A DNA stretch of 64,000 nucleotides from the NCBI RefSeq assembly GCF_030012565.1, contig NZ_CP124621.1, positions 682,001 through 746,000 on the forward strand, in the 5' to 3' direction. The notes beneath the pieces were generated by a model. The model had not been told where the DNA came from, searched no databases, and worked only from the letters and a program-made list of their open reading frames with translations. Both the position numbers and the translations under genes were made by a program. This document shows, piece by piece, positions 22,601 through 34,445 of this stretch. Every line of letters begins with the position of its first letter. The stretch's first letter is position 1. Source of the stretch: Mesomycoplasma ovipneumoniae (GTDB lineage Bacteria; Bacillota_I; Bacilli_A; Mycoplasmatales; Metamycoplasmataceae).

Positions 22601-25600
22601 TCAAGACTTGCAAGATTTTTTAAAAGTTTGTAAATTGTTTCTTGAGTAAAAAAATTATTTAAAAAGTATGATGAAAAATTTTGAAAAGATAATGTTTCAT
22701 CAAGTGAAGCCATTTTGTGAGAATATTGTGCAATTTCAACTGCTTTTTGTTGTTTTTCGGCCTCTTCAAAACGCAATTTTGCTGAATTATATTCATCAAA
22801 ATTTTCTTTAGTAAAAGCTTTAAAATTTTCTAAGGCCGACTTTACAAAGGTAAAAATTAAATTATCAGTTGGGGTTGTTTGGTCTTCTTTTCAAAGTAGA
22901 TATTTATTTCGAAAATCTTGGAAAATTAGTTTAATTATTGATGTAAAAGTTGAAATGGATTGTTTATTTAATCCTTGTGAGCTTAATGAATTTGAAATCA
23001 AACTACTAAGATTGGTTAAAAAGTCACCATTTTCTACATTTCTAGCGATAAATTCGTAAATATTTTCCTCAAGTTTTGGCAAATTATTAGCTAAAAACTG
23101 AAAACCAAAACGATTTAGGCTGTCAATTTGTTGATATGTGCTTTTATTTACTAAAAAATCGTTAATTGCTTGATTTACAATGTCAGTCAGTGGTTTGAAT
23201 GAATTTGAAGCCAAAAAATCTTTAGCTGAGTCAAAAAAGAATGAAAAACTAGCATAATTAGGGTCTGAATCATCAATAAAATTAGTTATGTCAAATTTTG
23301 TTAAAATTGGGTAGAATTTATTGAGTAATTTTTTTAGTGAATCAATTTGGTTTTGGCTCAAATCAAAACTTAGAAGTTCGTGAAATAAATCAAGTAAATT
23401 TTTTGAATCTTTAAAAAAAGATGAGTAATTTGTATAAATTTGCTCTGAAAAAATTGAAGCAATATTTTCAGCAATATCAGTAGTTTTGATTCCTTTAATT
23501 ACACCTAAGAAATTTTTTGCTGCTTGATCATTTAATTTAGCCCAAACATTAGTGCGAACAACAACATCGGCAATTGAAACTAAAAGATTAACAATCGCAG
23601 ACTGGTCTGCCTCGTTCAAATTAAACTCAAAATTATCGTTAATAATCGATACTAATAATTTAACAGATTCATGATGTTTTAGTGTTTCGGAAATAAAATT
23701 TCGAATAAAAATAACATTATCGCTGTCATTATCAGGATTTTCTAAATAAGTACGAATTATTTCGTGAAAATTCTGTGAATTTTTATATTCGTTTGATCGA
23801 AGATGGTAGTCAGTAATTATTTTAGAAAATAATTTTCTTATTGAGTCAAAGGTAAAGACAACTTTTAAGTCTTCTTTATTTTTAAGGTCAATTTTGATAA
23901 TATTATTTATTAGTAAATCTTGGATTATTGTTTGGCCAAAAATGGATGAAAAAATTAATTCTTTAATTTTTTCAGGATTTTTATCGGCAAATTCAGAAGT
24001 TACAACAGTATTTAAAACATCAATTATTTGTTTTTCGTCAAAATCAGCAAAAATATAATTAACAAGGCCAGAAATTGTTGCTTTTTCTCAGTCTTTCTTG
24101 TTAGTTACATCTTGAACATAAGTCTGAAAACGGTTGATAATTTTGCTAAAAAAGCCACTTGAGTAAATTTTTTGCAAAATTTCGGAAAAAGAAGCCCCTG
24201 AATTTTGGTTTTCCTGTCAAAAATCAGTTAGAATTTTCTGCACACTTGAATTATTTTGAACAGCTAACTGCATAAAGCGGCTTAAAAACGCGCCAAAATT
24301 ATTATTTAGTATTACGTTTATAAAATTTTCTATCGGTGATTCTGTTGTTTTTTTAACATTTTGACTGGTTAATTTTTCAATTTCAGAGTCTTCTGAAATA
24401 AATTTTTCAGGTGAATTGTCAACTGTTAAAGCCTTCAAAATTTCTGAATTATTACCTAAATTTAGAATTCGACGGTAATAATTAGTATCTTTTTGGACAT
24501 AATTTTCGTCCCATTGTAATTTAGTATTTGCTTCGTTTTTGAACTCTAGGTTTTGTTCAAAAGCTAATTTAAACAACAAATCCTGAGCCATTTTTTTATA
24601 ACCCTTAGTTGATGGGTGAATGTCTAAGTCATTTGCACTAAATTCAGAGGTTTTTTCTTGCCAAATTGATTCGTTGTATAAGTCAACATAGTTTACTTTT
24701 TGGTTTTTTGCGGCCTTTTTGATTGTTGAATTCAAACGTTTTACTACTGAATCAGCATAATTTTCTGGAACACCGATTTCATTTGTGAGCATTTTTTCAA
24801 AAAATTTAATGATTTTTGAAGACAAAGAGTTATAGCCAACTAAAACTATTTGTAAATCAGGGTTGATTTTTCGCAAACTTTGAATTAGTAATTGTAAATT
24901 TCTGTAAATTTTTTGGTTTGCAATTTCAATGTTTTGGGCAAATTCAAAACTTGCTTCACCTTTTGAAGCAAGTTTTTGCATCGGTTTAGCAATTGTGCGA
25001 AAATCAATGGATTCCATTAAATCATTTGCACCTAATGAAAGAGTTAGCAAATTAGAATTTTTAATTTTTTGATATAGTTTTGGGTAGCTATTTAAATTAA
25101 AATCACCAAAAACATCGCGAATTTGCTGACCATATGGTGATTCTAATTTTTTGTCTAGATGATAATTAAAATTAAAATGGGTCTTATCTGAATTTTTATA
25201 AAATTGATTTTCGGGATTAAGTAAGTAAAGTCAATCACTAATTGTTGTTCAAGAAAGCGCTAAATTATCAAAGGATTTAAGTGCATTTGGTTTTATTTTT
25301 TGAATAAAACTGGCGAAAAAAGCAGGATATGATAGACCATTAATTTTGTTATTTTCATCAATTTTTCCGCGGAGGTCAACAGAGTAATCCCAATTAAAGC
25401 CAGCAGAAATTGAATCACCTATTGATAAATAGTTGATTTGGTCTAAAAGTTTTTCAGTTTGCTGGTCTGAATGGGTTATTGGTATATTAATGTGCTCGGT
25501 TTTATCGCGATTTTTTATTCCAATCAAAGTAATTCCAGAAATGGCCAGAGATAAAGTACCAAAACTTAAAAATATTTTGAATGCTTTAGTAAAATCAGGT

Positions 25601-25623
25601 TTGGAGATATTTTTTTTCATCAT
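19603..25623 (-). CDS. Very large surface SGNH/GDSL hydrolase
   Basis: 2006 residues with TGA as Trp. The ATG at 25623 (MMKKN) is the first after a weak GCGGGG site. One hydrophobic segment (about residues 13-36) anchors it outside the membrane. The N-terminal 350 residues form an SGNH esterase domain: block I GDS with Ser71, a GAND block with Asn200, and D334-x-H336 (DIHP), so all catalytic residues are present. The remaining 1650 residues are helical and Leu/Phe/Asn/Lys-rich, with repeated LxxLxxxF periodicity, a Ser/Glu/Thr linker and a Gly/Ser segment (GGSGGKAGSGGSGG) about 180 residues from the end. Probably a lipid or ester hydrolase acting on host material; substrate unknown. -10 box candidate at 25721-25726. 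Confidence 0.85.
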
Positions 25624-25720
25624 TTTACCCCGCTTCTTTTTGTTATTCCAGATTTTTTTTAATACAAATCGATTAGATTGGTCCAATTAGATAAGGAGCA
25701 AACTAGAAAAATTAAATTAA

Positions 25721-25726
25721 ATTATA
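25721..25726 (-). promoter_or_regulatory. -10 box upstream of the SGNH hydrolase
   Basis: attata on plus is TATAAT on minus, about 100 nt upstream of the chosen start. No clear -35 is seen. Confidence 0.4.
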
Positions 25727-25739
25727 CACTAAATTAACA

Positions 25740-26110
25740 TAAAAAATCAGATAATTATCTTTTTTCTATATTTTATTTTAAATTGGCTTGTTATTTTTTT
25801 ATAATTTGTTAATTTTTTTCAGAAAGATGCTTAATTTACATTTCTTTTTGCTTGCACAGAGATTTATTTTTGCCATGTGCGGTTGTCCAATTTTTGTCCA
25901 TTTTACAAAGTTTTTTTGTAAATTTCTTATTAAATTATTGTCATATAGACGTCTGAATTTGTCTGAATTTGTCTGAAAAATGCAAAATTGGGATTTTTAA
26001 GAATTTAAATTTAGCAATTTTGATGTATTTAGTTTTTTTAACCCTTAATTTTTATTGTTTATTTTGACACACCTTTTTTATTGTGTATGAATCAATATAC
26101 TAATTTAATG
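25740..26110. other. AT-rich stretch without a recognisable gene
   Basis: Nothing coding is supported here. It holds a short tandem repeat (gtctgaattt, 2.6 units, 25951-25976) and lies between the hydrolase promoter region and the tmRNA terminator. Short open frames lack ribosome sites and family likeness. Confidence 0.5.
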
Positions 26111-26139
26111 AAAAAACTCCGCGGTTAACGGAGTTTTTT
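26111..26139. terminator. tmRNA terminator
   Basis: Stem AAAAAACTCCG/CGGAGTTTTTT (26111-26121 with 26129-26139), immediately 3' of the tmRNA CCA end on the minus strand. A textbook intrinsic terminator. Confidence 0.85.
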
Positions 26140-26143
26140 CATA

Positions 26144-26692
26144 TGGTGGAGGTGCGGGGATTCGAACCCCGATCCAATTAAAATAATTTAGTGGAGTCGA
26201 CAGTTTAAACTAAAAAATCTAATTATAAAGGTATAAAAATATAATAATTTATAAAAAAGAATAAGAATTAAAGAATATATTAATAAAAAGAATAAGAATT
26301 AAGAATAAGAATAAGAATTAAAGAATAAGAATAAGAATTAAAGAATAAGAATTAATAAATCAAAGGAGTTAAATAGTCCTGTATTTTAAAATGTATTTGA
26401 AAACCAAAAACAAATATTTACTAATTATTTTAGTATTTACAGGGAAAACTTAATATATTGAATTAAGGAAGATATATTATGTTATTTATATTATTGAAAT
26501 AAAAAACTGATAGGTTTTATTATGAATTAAAGTGTTGCAAAATTTAATTGGGTATTCATCATTGCGAAATTAAATGTTGCATCGTCTTTAGCTTTAATTG
26601 AATCTTTTGCGTTTAGATTTACATGGTATTATGGTCTACCAAACCACTGCATCCAAAAAATTTTTTTAATTGTCAAAACCAGAGTCACCCCC
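26144..26692 (-). ncRNA. ssrA: Transfer-messenger RNA
   Basis: On the minus strand the RNA starts GGGGGTGACTCTGGTTTTGAC and ends in a T-arm GGTTCGAATCC, an acceptor strand CACCTCC, then A-CCA. Seven acceptor pairs form (one G-U). The tRNA-like block also has GTTTAAACTGTCGACTCC. A tag frame of 27 codons runs from GCA at 26610 to TAA at 26527 and ends QLNFATL, similar in style to mycoplasma tags. It rescues stalled ribosomes with SmpB (encoded at 53881-54318). At 549 nt it is long for a tmRNA, and the surplus is an AT-rich repeat (units like aataagaattaaag, about 26255-26360) in the pseudoknot region. Confidence 0.93.
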
Positions 26693-26697
26693 ATTTA

Positions 26698-26739
26698 TGT
26701 TATAGCTATTTCAAGGTATTTATAGAAATAGCTATAACA
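26698..26739. promoter_or_regulatory. Perfect 15-bp inverted repeat at the tmRNA promoter
   Basis: tgttatagctatttc (26698-26712) is repeated inverted at 26725-26739 with a 12-nt loop. It begins 6 nt upstream of the tmRNA 5' end on minus and contains TATAAC where a -10 is expected. It could be an operator-like site or a chance hairpin. Confidence 0.45.
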
Positions 26740-26833
26740 CATTATAACATATTTTTTAATTGCTATATAAAAAAAAAAAAAAATATTTTAACTACATGGA
26801 TTCAAAATTGGTACTAGCTAATAGGTTTTTAGA

Positions 26834-28216
26834 TTATAAATTAGGGTTATTCTTATTAATTTTGTCAATTTTTTCAGTTATTTTAGTAATTTTAAATGCA
26901 TCAATTTTTTGTGTTAGATTATTTAAATAGGTTTCTACAATTTTATTAAGGTTCTCTTGAATTTCACCAGCATCCTTGATAATTCTTTCTGCTAATGATC
27001 TACTTCTTTCTGCTTTAGTGTTAATTTTGTTTATTGATGCTTTTAATGTTTTTTCTTTTCAGTCATCAAACTTTTGAATGATTTTACTTGCATCTTCAAG
27101 ACTTTGACTTTGAATCTCTAATTTATTTTCTTTTAGAATTATTGATTTTAAAAGCATTAAAAGCGCTAAATAAAAATGCGGACGGCAAATGAAAATTTTT
27201 TCATAATTAGGGGCAACATCAATTGTAAAGTATTTCTCAGGCTCGAGTTCTGTTACTAAAATAGCATAGCTAGCTTTTTTCTTTATACGGTCTGCCTCAA
27301 TTTTTTTGAAAAAATCTTTGTTTTTTTGTTTTCCAGATTTTTCTTTTGATTCAGATTTTGCTTCTAAAATGATTTTTGTTTCAACATTGCGACTTTGATC
27401 ATTAATTGTAAAAATAAAGTCGGATTTTGTTGCTTTTTCTCCTGGTTCATCCTTAATATTTACAGTATCTTTTTTTAGTTCAACAACAACTGAATCATTG
27501 TCGTCTTTACCAAAAGGGAAAACGTCTCTATACCTTTCTAAAATTCAGTTTTCAAGATTTTCTCCTATTTGTTTTGAGCTAATATTTTTATATTTATATT
27601 TATTTAATTCATCATTTAGGTCATTTATTTTCGTATCTTTTTCGTTAAGGGAATGTTCAAATCCTGCTTTTACATCAGCGGTTGTTTTTTCACGCACTTC
27701 AGCTATTTGTTCCAGCCATTTTTTCTCAGTATCTTGTTTAAATTGCTCATATGCTTTAGATTGAGCAGATAAAAATTCTGATTGCTTATCTTTAATAGCA
27801 CTATTAATAATGTTATCTTGGTTTTCTTCAAGAGCTTTAATTTTTTCTTGCAGTTGCTTAATTGTTCCTTCCATTTCAGCAATTGCAATTTCTTTTTTAC
27901 CAATTTCTTTTATATGTTGTGTACTTAAGTCTGATTTTACCTTATCATTTTGGGATTTTAATTCCCTATTTTCCGCATTAAGTTTAGAATTTTCATCTTT
28001 TATTTTTTTAATTTCAGGATCATTTGTAAAAATATCATTGCGAATTTGTTTAGTATGTTCGCTTAATTTCTTTTTTGTTTGGTCATCTATATAATTTTGT
28101 ACTTCACTTACAAGGGAAAATCAATCACCTTTTTTGGCATCCTCTAGAAGTTGATATGTTAGTGTTTCTTTATTAATTAATTTGACTTTTATTTCATTGT
28201 TTTTCTTTATTTCCAT
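26834..28216 (-). CDS. DUF2130 protein with a PD-(D/E)XK-like domain
   Basis: 460 residues with TGA as Trp. About residues 50-215 are a charged coiled coil. The following 150 residues contain KSDFIF and, some 20 residues later, IILEAKS, the spacing of the D...ExK nuclease core, then a helical C-terminus. This coiled-coil plus nuclease-like layout is that of DUF2130, a widespread uncharacterised family. No signal peptide or membrane segment is present, so it should be cytosolic. It is not clustered with restriction or defence genes here; the tmRNA lies 142 bp away on the same strand. Biochemical role unknown. Confidence 0.75.
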
Positions 28217-28353
28217 AACAAAATAATTTTAACACATATTTAAAAATAGCAAATTTTTAAAATTAGATAAAAAAAATTAAAAATGTGGTATAATTTAATT
28301 TTAGTTAATTTAAGAACACCTTAAATTAAAATAGTCAAACTAATTATCTTAAA

Positions 28354-28689
28354 ATGAAAATTAAAAAGAAATCAAAAGAAATTCACTTTGCTGAATGGGA
28401 TCAAATATTAGATTTAACTCAAAGTCAAAAAAATAATATTTTTTCAAATTTTGATTTTGATGATAAAATAAGTTTTGACTTTCACGGTTTAGACACTCAA
28501 AAAACAGTAGCAATTGTTGAAAATTTAATGTTTGAATTTAGAAAATCCAATAAAAAATGTATAAATCTAATTTGTGGCGTTGGTTTAGGACATGTTCGTG
28601 AGCAAATTTTGGATAATTTATCATTTTATTCTAACGAATTTATAATTGGGTTTGAAAATCAAGGTCTAATTCGTGTTTGCAAAAAGTAA
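28354..28689 (+). CDS. Short Smr-domain protein
   Basis: 111 residues. The Smr signature is visible: DFHGLDTQKTVAIVENL, then about 25 residues on INLICGVGLGHVREQILDNL, corresponding to the DLHG and (I/V)xGxGxG blocks. Smr domains are nicking or RNA-cleaving endonucleases found alone or at the C-terminus of MutS2. Here the domain is stand-alone, and the second block has GVG in place of the usual GKG. -10 TATAAT at 28289-28294. A perfect hairpin terminator follows. Confidence 0.75.
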   Translation: MKIKKKSKEIHFAEWDQILDLTQSQKNNIFSNFDFDDKISFDFHGLDTQKTVAIVENLMFEFRKSNKKCINLICGVGLGHVREQILDNLSFYSNEFIIGFENQGLIRVCKK

Positions 28690-28753
28690 ATTTTAGAAAA
28701 AACTAAAATTTTGTTAAAATTTGTTTTTATTTAAATTCAAATGAAGTCAATCC

Positions 28754-28785
28754 AATTTTTAGTCTAGCAAGTTGGACTAAAAATT
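28754..28785 (+). terminator. Terminator after the Smr-domain gene
   Basis: 11-bp stem aatttttagtc/gactaaaaatt (28754-28764 with 28775-28785) with a 10-nt loop, 65 nt after the stop. Confidence 0.6.
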
Positions 28786-28891
28786 ATTGTTAGTTTGAAA
28801 ATCATTTTTATAATAAATAATTCATTTTTATAAATTTAGAATTTATTATCTTTTAAAAAATATAATATTTGATAATTATGACAGGAAAAAT

Positions 28892-31408
28892 ATGTCACTA
28901 ACTACTAATCCAACGCGTTTTTTTGGTCTTGGCGGAATGCAAGAAATCGGGAAATCAACGCTTGTAATTGAAGATAATTATGATATTGTAATTATTGATG
29001 CTGGTATTAAATTTGCCAACCTTTTTTCAACAGGAATCAAAGGAATGGTTCCAAATTACCAATATCTTTTAAAAAATCAAGCAAAAATTCGCGGTATTTT
29101 TATCACCCACGGTCATGAAGATCATATCGGCGGAATTGTCTATCTTGTTCAAGAAGTTCCAATTAAAAAAATTTTTGCCCCAAAAATTGCAATTGAATAT
29201 TTAAAAGCCAAATTTGTTGACCATAAAATTAAAAGGGAAATTGAGTTTGTTGAAATAAAAAAGGACGATGTCTATCATTTTCAAAGTTTTAAAGTTGACT
29301 TTTGAACAGCTCAGCACTCAATTCCTGATGCCTTTGGTGTTCGGGTAACTTCAAGACATGGTTCAATTATGTGTACTGGCGATTTCAGGTTTGACTATAC
29401 CCCAATTGGAAATTACACTGACTTTGACAAACTAAAACAAATCGGGAAAAACAATCTAACAGTGCTTTTTTCAGATTCAACTAATGCAATGCGGCCAAAC
29501 CACTCGCCCTCTGAACGGGACATTCTTGCTGATATTGAAATGCACATGCGTGCTGCAAGCCGAAAAATTATTATTACGGCATTTGCCTCAAACTTGACAA
29601 GAATTAAGGCACTAATTGAAATTGGAATTAAATTAGATAAGAAAATTCTTGTCTTTGGAAGATCAATGGTAAATGGGATTAATATCGGTCGGCGTTCTGG
29701 CTATATTAATGCTCCTGATGAGTCTTTTCTTGGTAAAAATTTATCAGGTGTTGAAGAAAATCAAATGCTAATTTTAACAACTGGATCCCAAGGTGAACAA
29801 CTAGCTGCTCTTGATCGAATGTCAAACAAAAAGCACCCTAAAATCAGTATTGAACCTCGTGATATGGTTATTTTTTCTTCATCGCCAATTCCAGGAAACA
29901 AAATTAAAATTGAGCATTTGATTAACCGACTTTATAAATTAGGGGCAATTATTAAAGAAAACGGGCCTGATGGTTATCTTCATACCTCAGGGCATGCTTA
30001 TAAATCTGAGCATGAAAAAATTTTTCAACTAACAAAACCAAAATATTTTTTTCCTTATCATGGCGAATACCGAATGGCGCTTGCTCACTCTCAGACGGCA
30101 ATTGAATCTGGAGTCAGTCCAAAAAATGTGATAATTCCAGATAATGGTGAAGTTTTTGAAATTGTTAATCAAGAAGTTCGCAAAACCAAGAGAAAAATTC
30201 CATGTGAGCCTATTTATATTGACGGAGATACAATTTCCCGTGATAATTCGCGGATTATAAATGAACGTCAATACATGCGTGAAAACGGTGTTGTTTTTAT
30301 TTTTGTTCCTTTTGATAAAAAAAATAATGAAATTAAAGGTAGAATTTCGATTATTACAAAAGGTGTCTTTTCTATTCGAACAGGAAGTCCAATTATTGCT
30401 GATATTAGGCGAATTAGCTATTCATCAATTCGCTTTTTTGTGCAAAAAGATCCAAACTGATCAATGCCGCAATTAAAGCAACTGCTAAAAAATAGATTAG
30501 GCGCATATTTCCATCGGTCAAAACGTTGAAATCCGGTTATTTTGTCAAAATTTATTTTTGTTGATGAAAAATTTGATTTTTTAGCAAATTATGAACAAAA
30601 AGAAGCAGAAAAATTTGTTGACTATAAAGCAGAGCAAACAAAATTGGCAAGTCCAGTTGACAAAAAAGTTGTAAAACCAAATCCAAATAGTAAGTCCTCA
30701 AGCATAAATTCACAAAAAAGTGCTAATTCTAGCGAAAAAACAGCTGTTAAGCCCAATAATTCAAACAAAAAAAATCTAAATTATTATAATATCCAAAAAA
30801 GCACAGATGAAAAATTAAGCAAACCAAGTCAAAAAAATATTCCAAATAAAGTAACAAAAAAAGCATTAAATTCGCAAAATCTTCTAAAAAATGAGGCTCA
30901 AGCTAGCTCAAGTCAGGAAAAAACTTTTGCTAATAGCGAGTCCTCTCAAAATAAAAAACCACGGATTATACGAAAAAAACCTGATTATTTAACAGCAAAT
31001 TCAGCCAATTCTGGGGATAATTTAAACACTAAAAATATTCAGCCAAAATTTAGAAAAAATCAAAATACAGCCAATTCTAAACAATTTTTTGCAAAAAATA
31101 TAAAAGAAAATCCTGTTGCTTTTTCAAAAAATGCTGATAGTGATAATTTTGAAAACTTAAATTATAATAATAAAAAATTTAATAAAAACAGTAAAAATTT
31201 AAATCAAAATTTTGTTAAAAATCAAACTGCCCGCTTTAACAACACTAAAATGTGCCCGGTTTTTTACCCTAAAAGCCCTGATTCTACGCAAGTAACTTTT
31301 CATAAAAACCCAATGGCAGCCAAAAAAAATTATAGAAGCCAAAATTTGAATGATAAAATTGGCAAACCTGAAAATTCAAAACCTAAACAAACAACAGAAA
31401 GTAATTAA
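28892..31408 (+). CDS. rnj: Ribonuclease J with a long disordered C-terminal extension
   Basis: 838 residues with TGA as Trp. Residues 1-555 are a complete RNase J: metallo-beta-lactamase motif HGHEDHIGG (H73, H75, D77, H78), TGDFRFD, SDSTNA, a beta-CASP domain with TGSQGE, and SGHA. RNase J is the 5' exonuclease and endonuclease of mRNA turnover and rRNA maturation in Gram-positive lineages. The last 280 residues are Asn/Lys/Ser/Gln-rich without hydrophobic structure, an unusual tail that may bind RNA or partners. AGGAAA precedes the ATG. uvrA starts 3 nt after the stop, so the two are co-transcribed. Confidence 0.92.
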
Positions 31409-31411
31409 GAA

Positions 31412-34255
31412 ATGTTAAAAAATAAAGACACGCATAATTTTATTTACATCAAAGGTGCAAGTGAGAACAATTTAAAGAATTTTGACCTTGTAATTCCTAA
31501 AAATAAATTAGTTGTCTTTACTGGGGTTTCAGGATCAGGAAAGTCATCTTTAGCCTTTAATACGATTTATGAAGAGGGAAAACGACGTTATATAGACTCT
31601 TTGAGTTCGTATGCGCGACAATTTTTAGGCGGAACTAAAAAACCAAAAGTTGAAGCTATTTACGGACTTTTGCCAACAATTTCTGTTGAGCAAAAAACAA
31701 GTCACAACAATCCCCGTTCAACTGTTGGAACAATTACCGAAATTTATGACTATTTTCGGCTTTTATTTGCCAAAATCGGTAAACCTTTTTGTCCTAATCA
31801 TAAGGCTGAAATTGTTCCGCAAAAAATTGTCAACATTTTAAATTCAATTTTGTCGCGGCCAAAAGGTACTAGAATTGTAATTATGGCTCCTGTTGTTCAA
31901 TCTGAGCGCGGGTCGCACCGAAATTTAATTGAAAATCTTAAAAATCAAGGTTTTTTGCGACTTAAAATTAATGATGTTACATATTATCTTGCAGATGAAA
32001 TTAACCTTGATCCAAAACAAAGACACACAATTTCTGTTGTTATTGATAGATTTGTTCTTGATGATGATGAAGAAACTAGACTTCAATCTTCGCTTGAACT
32101 GGCATTTCAAATGGGAAAAGGAATTGCCCTTTGCGAGTTTGATGATTCTGAAGTAGTTAGATTTTCAAAATTACAGGCTTGTCCTTTTGGTGATTTTGAA
32201 ATGCCAAGTCTAGAAAATCGGCTTTTTTCATTTAATTCACCTTATGGAATGTGCAAAACTTGTAAAGGATTAGGGACAAATTTAGAGGCTGATTTTGATC
32301 TTGTTGTTCCAGATAAAAATTTGTCTATCAACCAAGGTGCCATTAAATACTTTGGAAAATCGATAAATACAAAATCATTAGAATGGCAAGAGTTGCAAAT
32401 TTTGCTTGAGTATTTTGAAATTTCACCTGATAAAAAAATCCACGAACTTACAAAAAAAGAGCTTGAAATTATCAATTATGGCTCAAAAGAATCAATAAAT
32501 TACTCGCTGGTTTCCGAAAGTGGAAAAAGATATGATTATTTTCGGCCAATTGAAGGTATTTTAAGTCGAATTCAGCGTAAATTTTGGGACACAACAAGCG
32601 AAGATCTTCGCCTTTGATTTAAAAAAATGATGTCTGAATTTTTGTGCAGCACATGTCAAGGCGCTAGACTAAATAATTATGCTCTTGCAGTAAAAATTGA
32701 AAATTACAATATTTTTGAGTTATCCCAGCTGTCTATTAAAAATCTAATTGAATTTTTTAAGAATTTAAATTTATCTGATTTTGATCAGCAAGTTTCTAAA
32801 TTAATTCTTTCAGAAATTCGCGATCGGCTTTCTTTTTTAGATAATGTTGGACTTTCATATTTGAACCTAAGTAGGTCAGCGGCAACACTTTCTGGAGGAG
32901 AATCACAAAGAATTCGGCTTGCAAGTCAAGTAGGATCGCAATTAACTGGGGTACTTTATGTTCTTGATGAACCTTCAATTGGATTGCATCAAAAGGATAA
33001 TGACAGATTAATTGCAACTTTGAAAAAAATGGTTGAAATTGGTAACAGTTTAATAGTTGTAGAACATGATCTTGAGACTATTTTAGCTGCTGATTATTTA
33101 GTTGATATAGGGGCTAATGCTGGTGAAAACGGTGGGTATTTAGTTGCTGCCGGAAAACTTGAGGACATTGAAAACGAACCAAAATCGATTACAGGGCAAT
33201 TTTTAACTAATAAATTAGCAATTCCAGTTCCTAAAAAACGTCGTAGTGGCAATGGTAAATTTATAATTATCGAAAAAGCAAGAGAAAATAATTTAAAAAA
33301 AATCAGTATCAACATTCCTTTAGGCAAATTTGTCGTTATAACAGGGGTATCAGGTTCAGGTAAATCAACATTGGTCAATCAAATTTTGGTTAATGGGATT
33401 GCAAAACACCTTGGTGCGACAAATATTCGTGTTGGAAAATGTGATGAAATTAGGGGGCTTTTTAATATTGACAAGTTAGTTGCTGTCAATCAAAGTCCAA
33501 TCGGAAGGACACCTCGCTCAAATCCAGCAACATATACGTCTGTTTTTGATGATATTCGCGAAATTTTTGCAAACACCGAACAAGCAAGATCGCTTGGATT
33601 TTCTAAGTCAAAATTCTCTTTTAACTTACAATCCGGAAGGTGCGATAAGTGTCAAGGCGATGGGCAAATAAAAATTGAAATGCATTTTATGCCCGATATA
33701 TATGTTTTATGTGATAACTGTCAAGGAAAAAGGTATAAGCCTGATGTTCTACAGATTCGTTTTCACGGCAAAACTATCGCAGATATTCTCGAATTAACAG
33801 TCTCAGCGGCACTTGAGTTTTTTAATAACTGACCAAAAATTGTTACAAAATTACAAACTTTGGTTGACGTTGGTCTTGGGTATATAAAACTAGGTCAATC
33901 AGCCACAACACTTTCAGGTGGCGAGGCTCAAAGAATTAAATTAGCGACATTTTTACAGAAAAAACCAACAGGAAAGTCACTTTTTGTTCTTGATGAGCCA
34001 ACAACAGGACTGCACAATTATGATGTTGCAAATTTAATTAAAGTACTTGATAGAATAGTGGATAATGGCGATAGTGTCGTGATTATAGAGCACAACTTGG
34101 ATGTAATTAAAGTTGCAGATTATATTATTGACCTAGGACCTGAAGGCGGACAAGAGGGAGGAAATATCGTTGCAAAAGGAACTCCGGAGGCTGTTGCAAA
34201 GGTAGAAAAATCCTACACTGGCGCTTATTTGAAAAAGATTCTAAACGTTAAATAA
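31412..34255 (+). CDS. uvrA: Excinuclease ABC subunit A
   Basis: 947 residues, full length. UvrA is the damage-sensing ATPase dimer of nucleotide excision repair, loading UvrB on lesions. Two ABC domains are clear: Walker [10 protein letters not shown] (about 38-46) and GVSGSGKST in the second half, each with an LSGGE(S/A)QR signature (about residues 492 and 836), and two Zn-binding modules (CKTCKG...CSTCQG and CDKCQG...CDNCQG). TGA is Trp at several points. No strong ribosome site is seen; translational coupling with the rnj stop, 3 nt away, is likely. A strong terminator follows. Confidence 0.96.
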
Positions 34256-34271
34256 GCCCCTTAATAGAAAA

Positions 34272-34295
34272 ACCACCAAAAAAAGTTTTGGTGGT
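34272..34295 (+). terminator. Terminator of rnj-uvrA
   Basis: Stem accaccaaaa/ttttggtggt (34272-34281 with 34286-34295), 17 nt after the uvrA stop, followed by a T run. Confidence 0.85.
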
Positions 34296-34445
34296 ACAGT
34301 TTTTTGCTTTAACTACAACTGCAAAGTCAGAGAAGTTCATTTGAGCGGTTTGAACATAACCAAAGCATAACATACCTAAATGGTAGCTCAAAGGTAATTA
34401 TACATTATTTTTGAAATTTAAAAAATATTTTTTTTTTTTTTTTAG

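Noticed and set aside
25788-25976. 62-codon frame rich in Phe and Leu before the tmRNA terminator
   Set aside because: No ribosome site, no likeness to a family, and such frames are expected in AT-rich non-coding DNA.
26255-26360. CRISPR-like array in the aataagaattaaag repeats
   Set aside because: Units are 6-20 bp, contiguous and without spacers, and lie inside the tmRNA. No cas genes are in the window.
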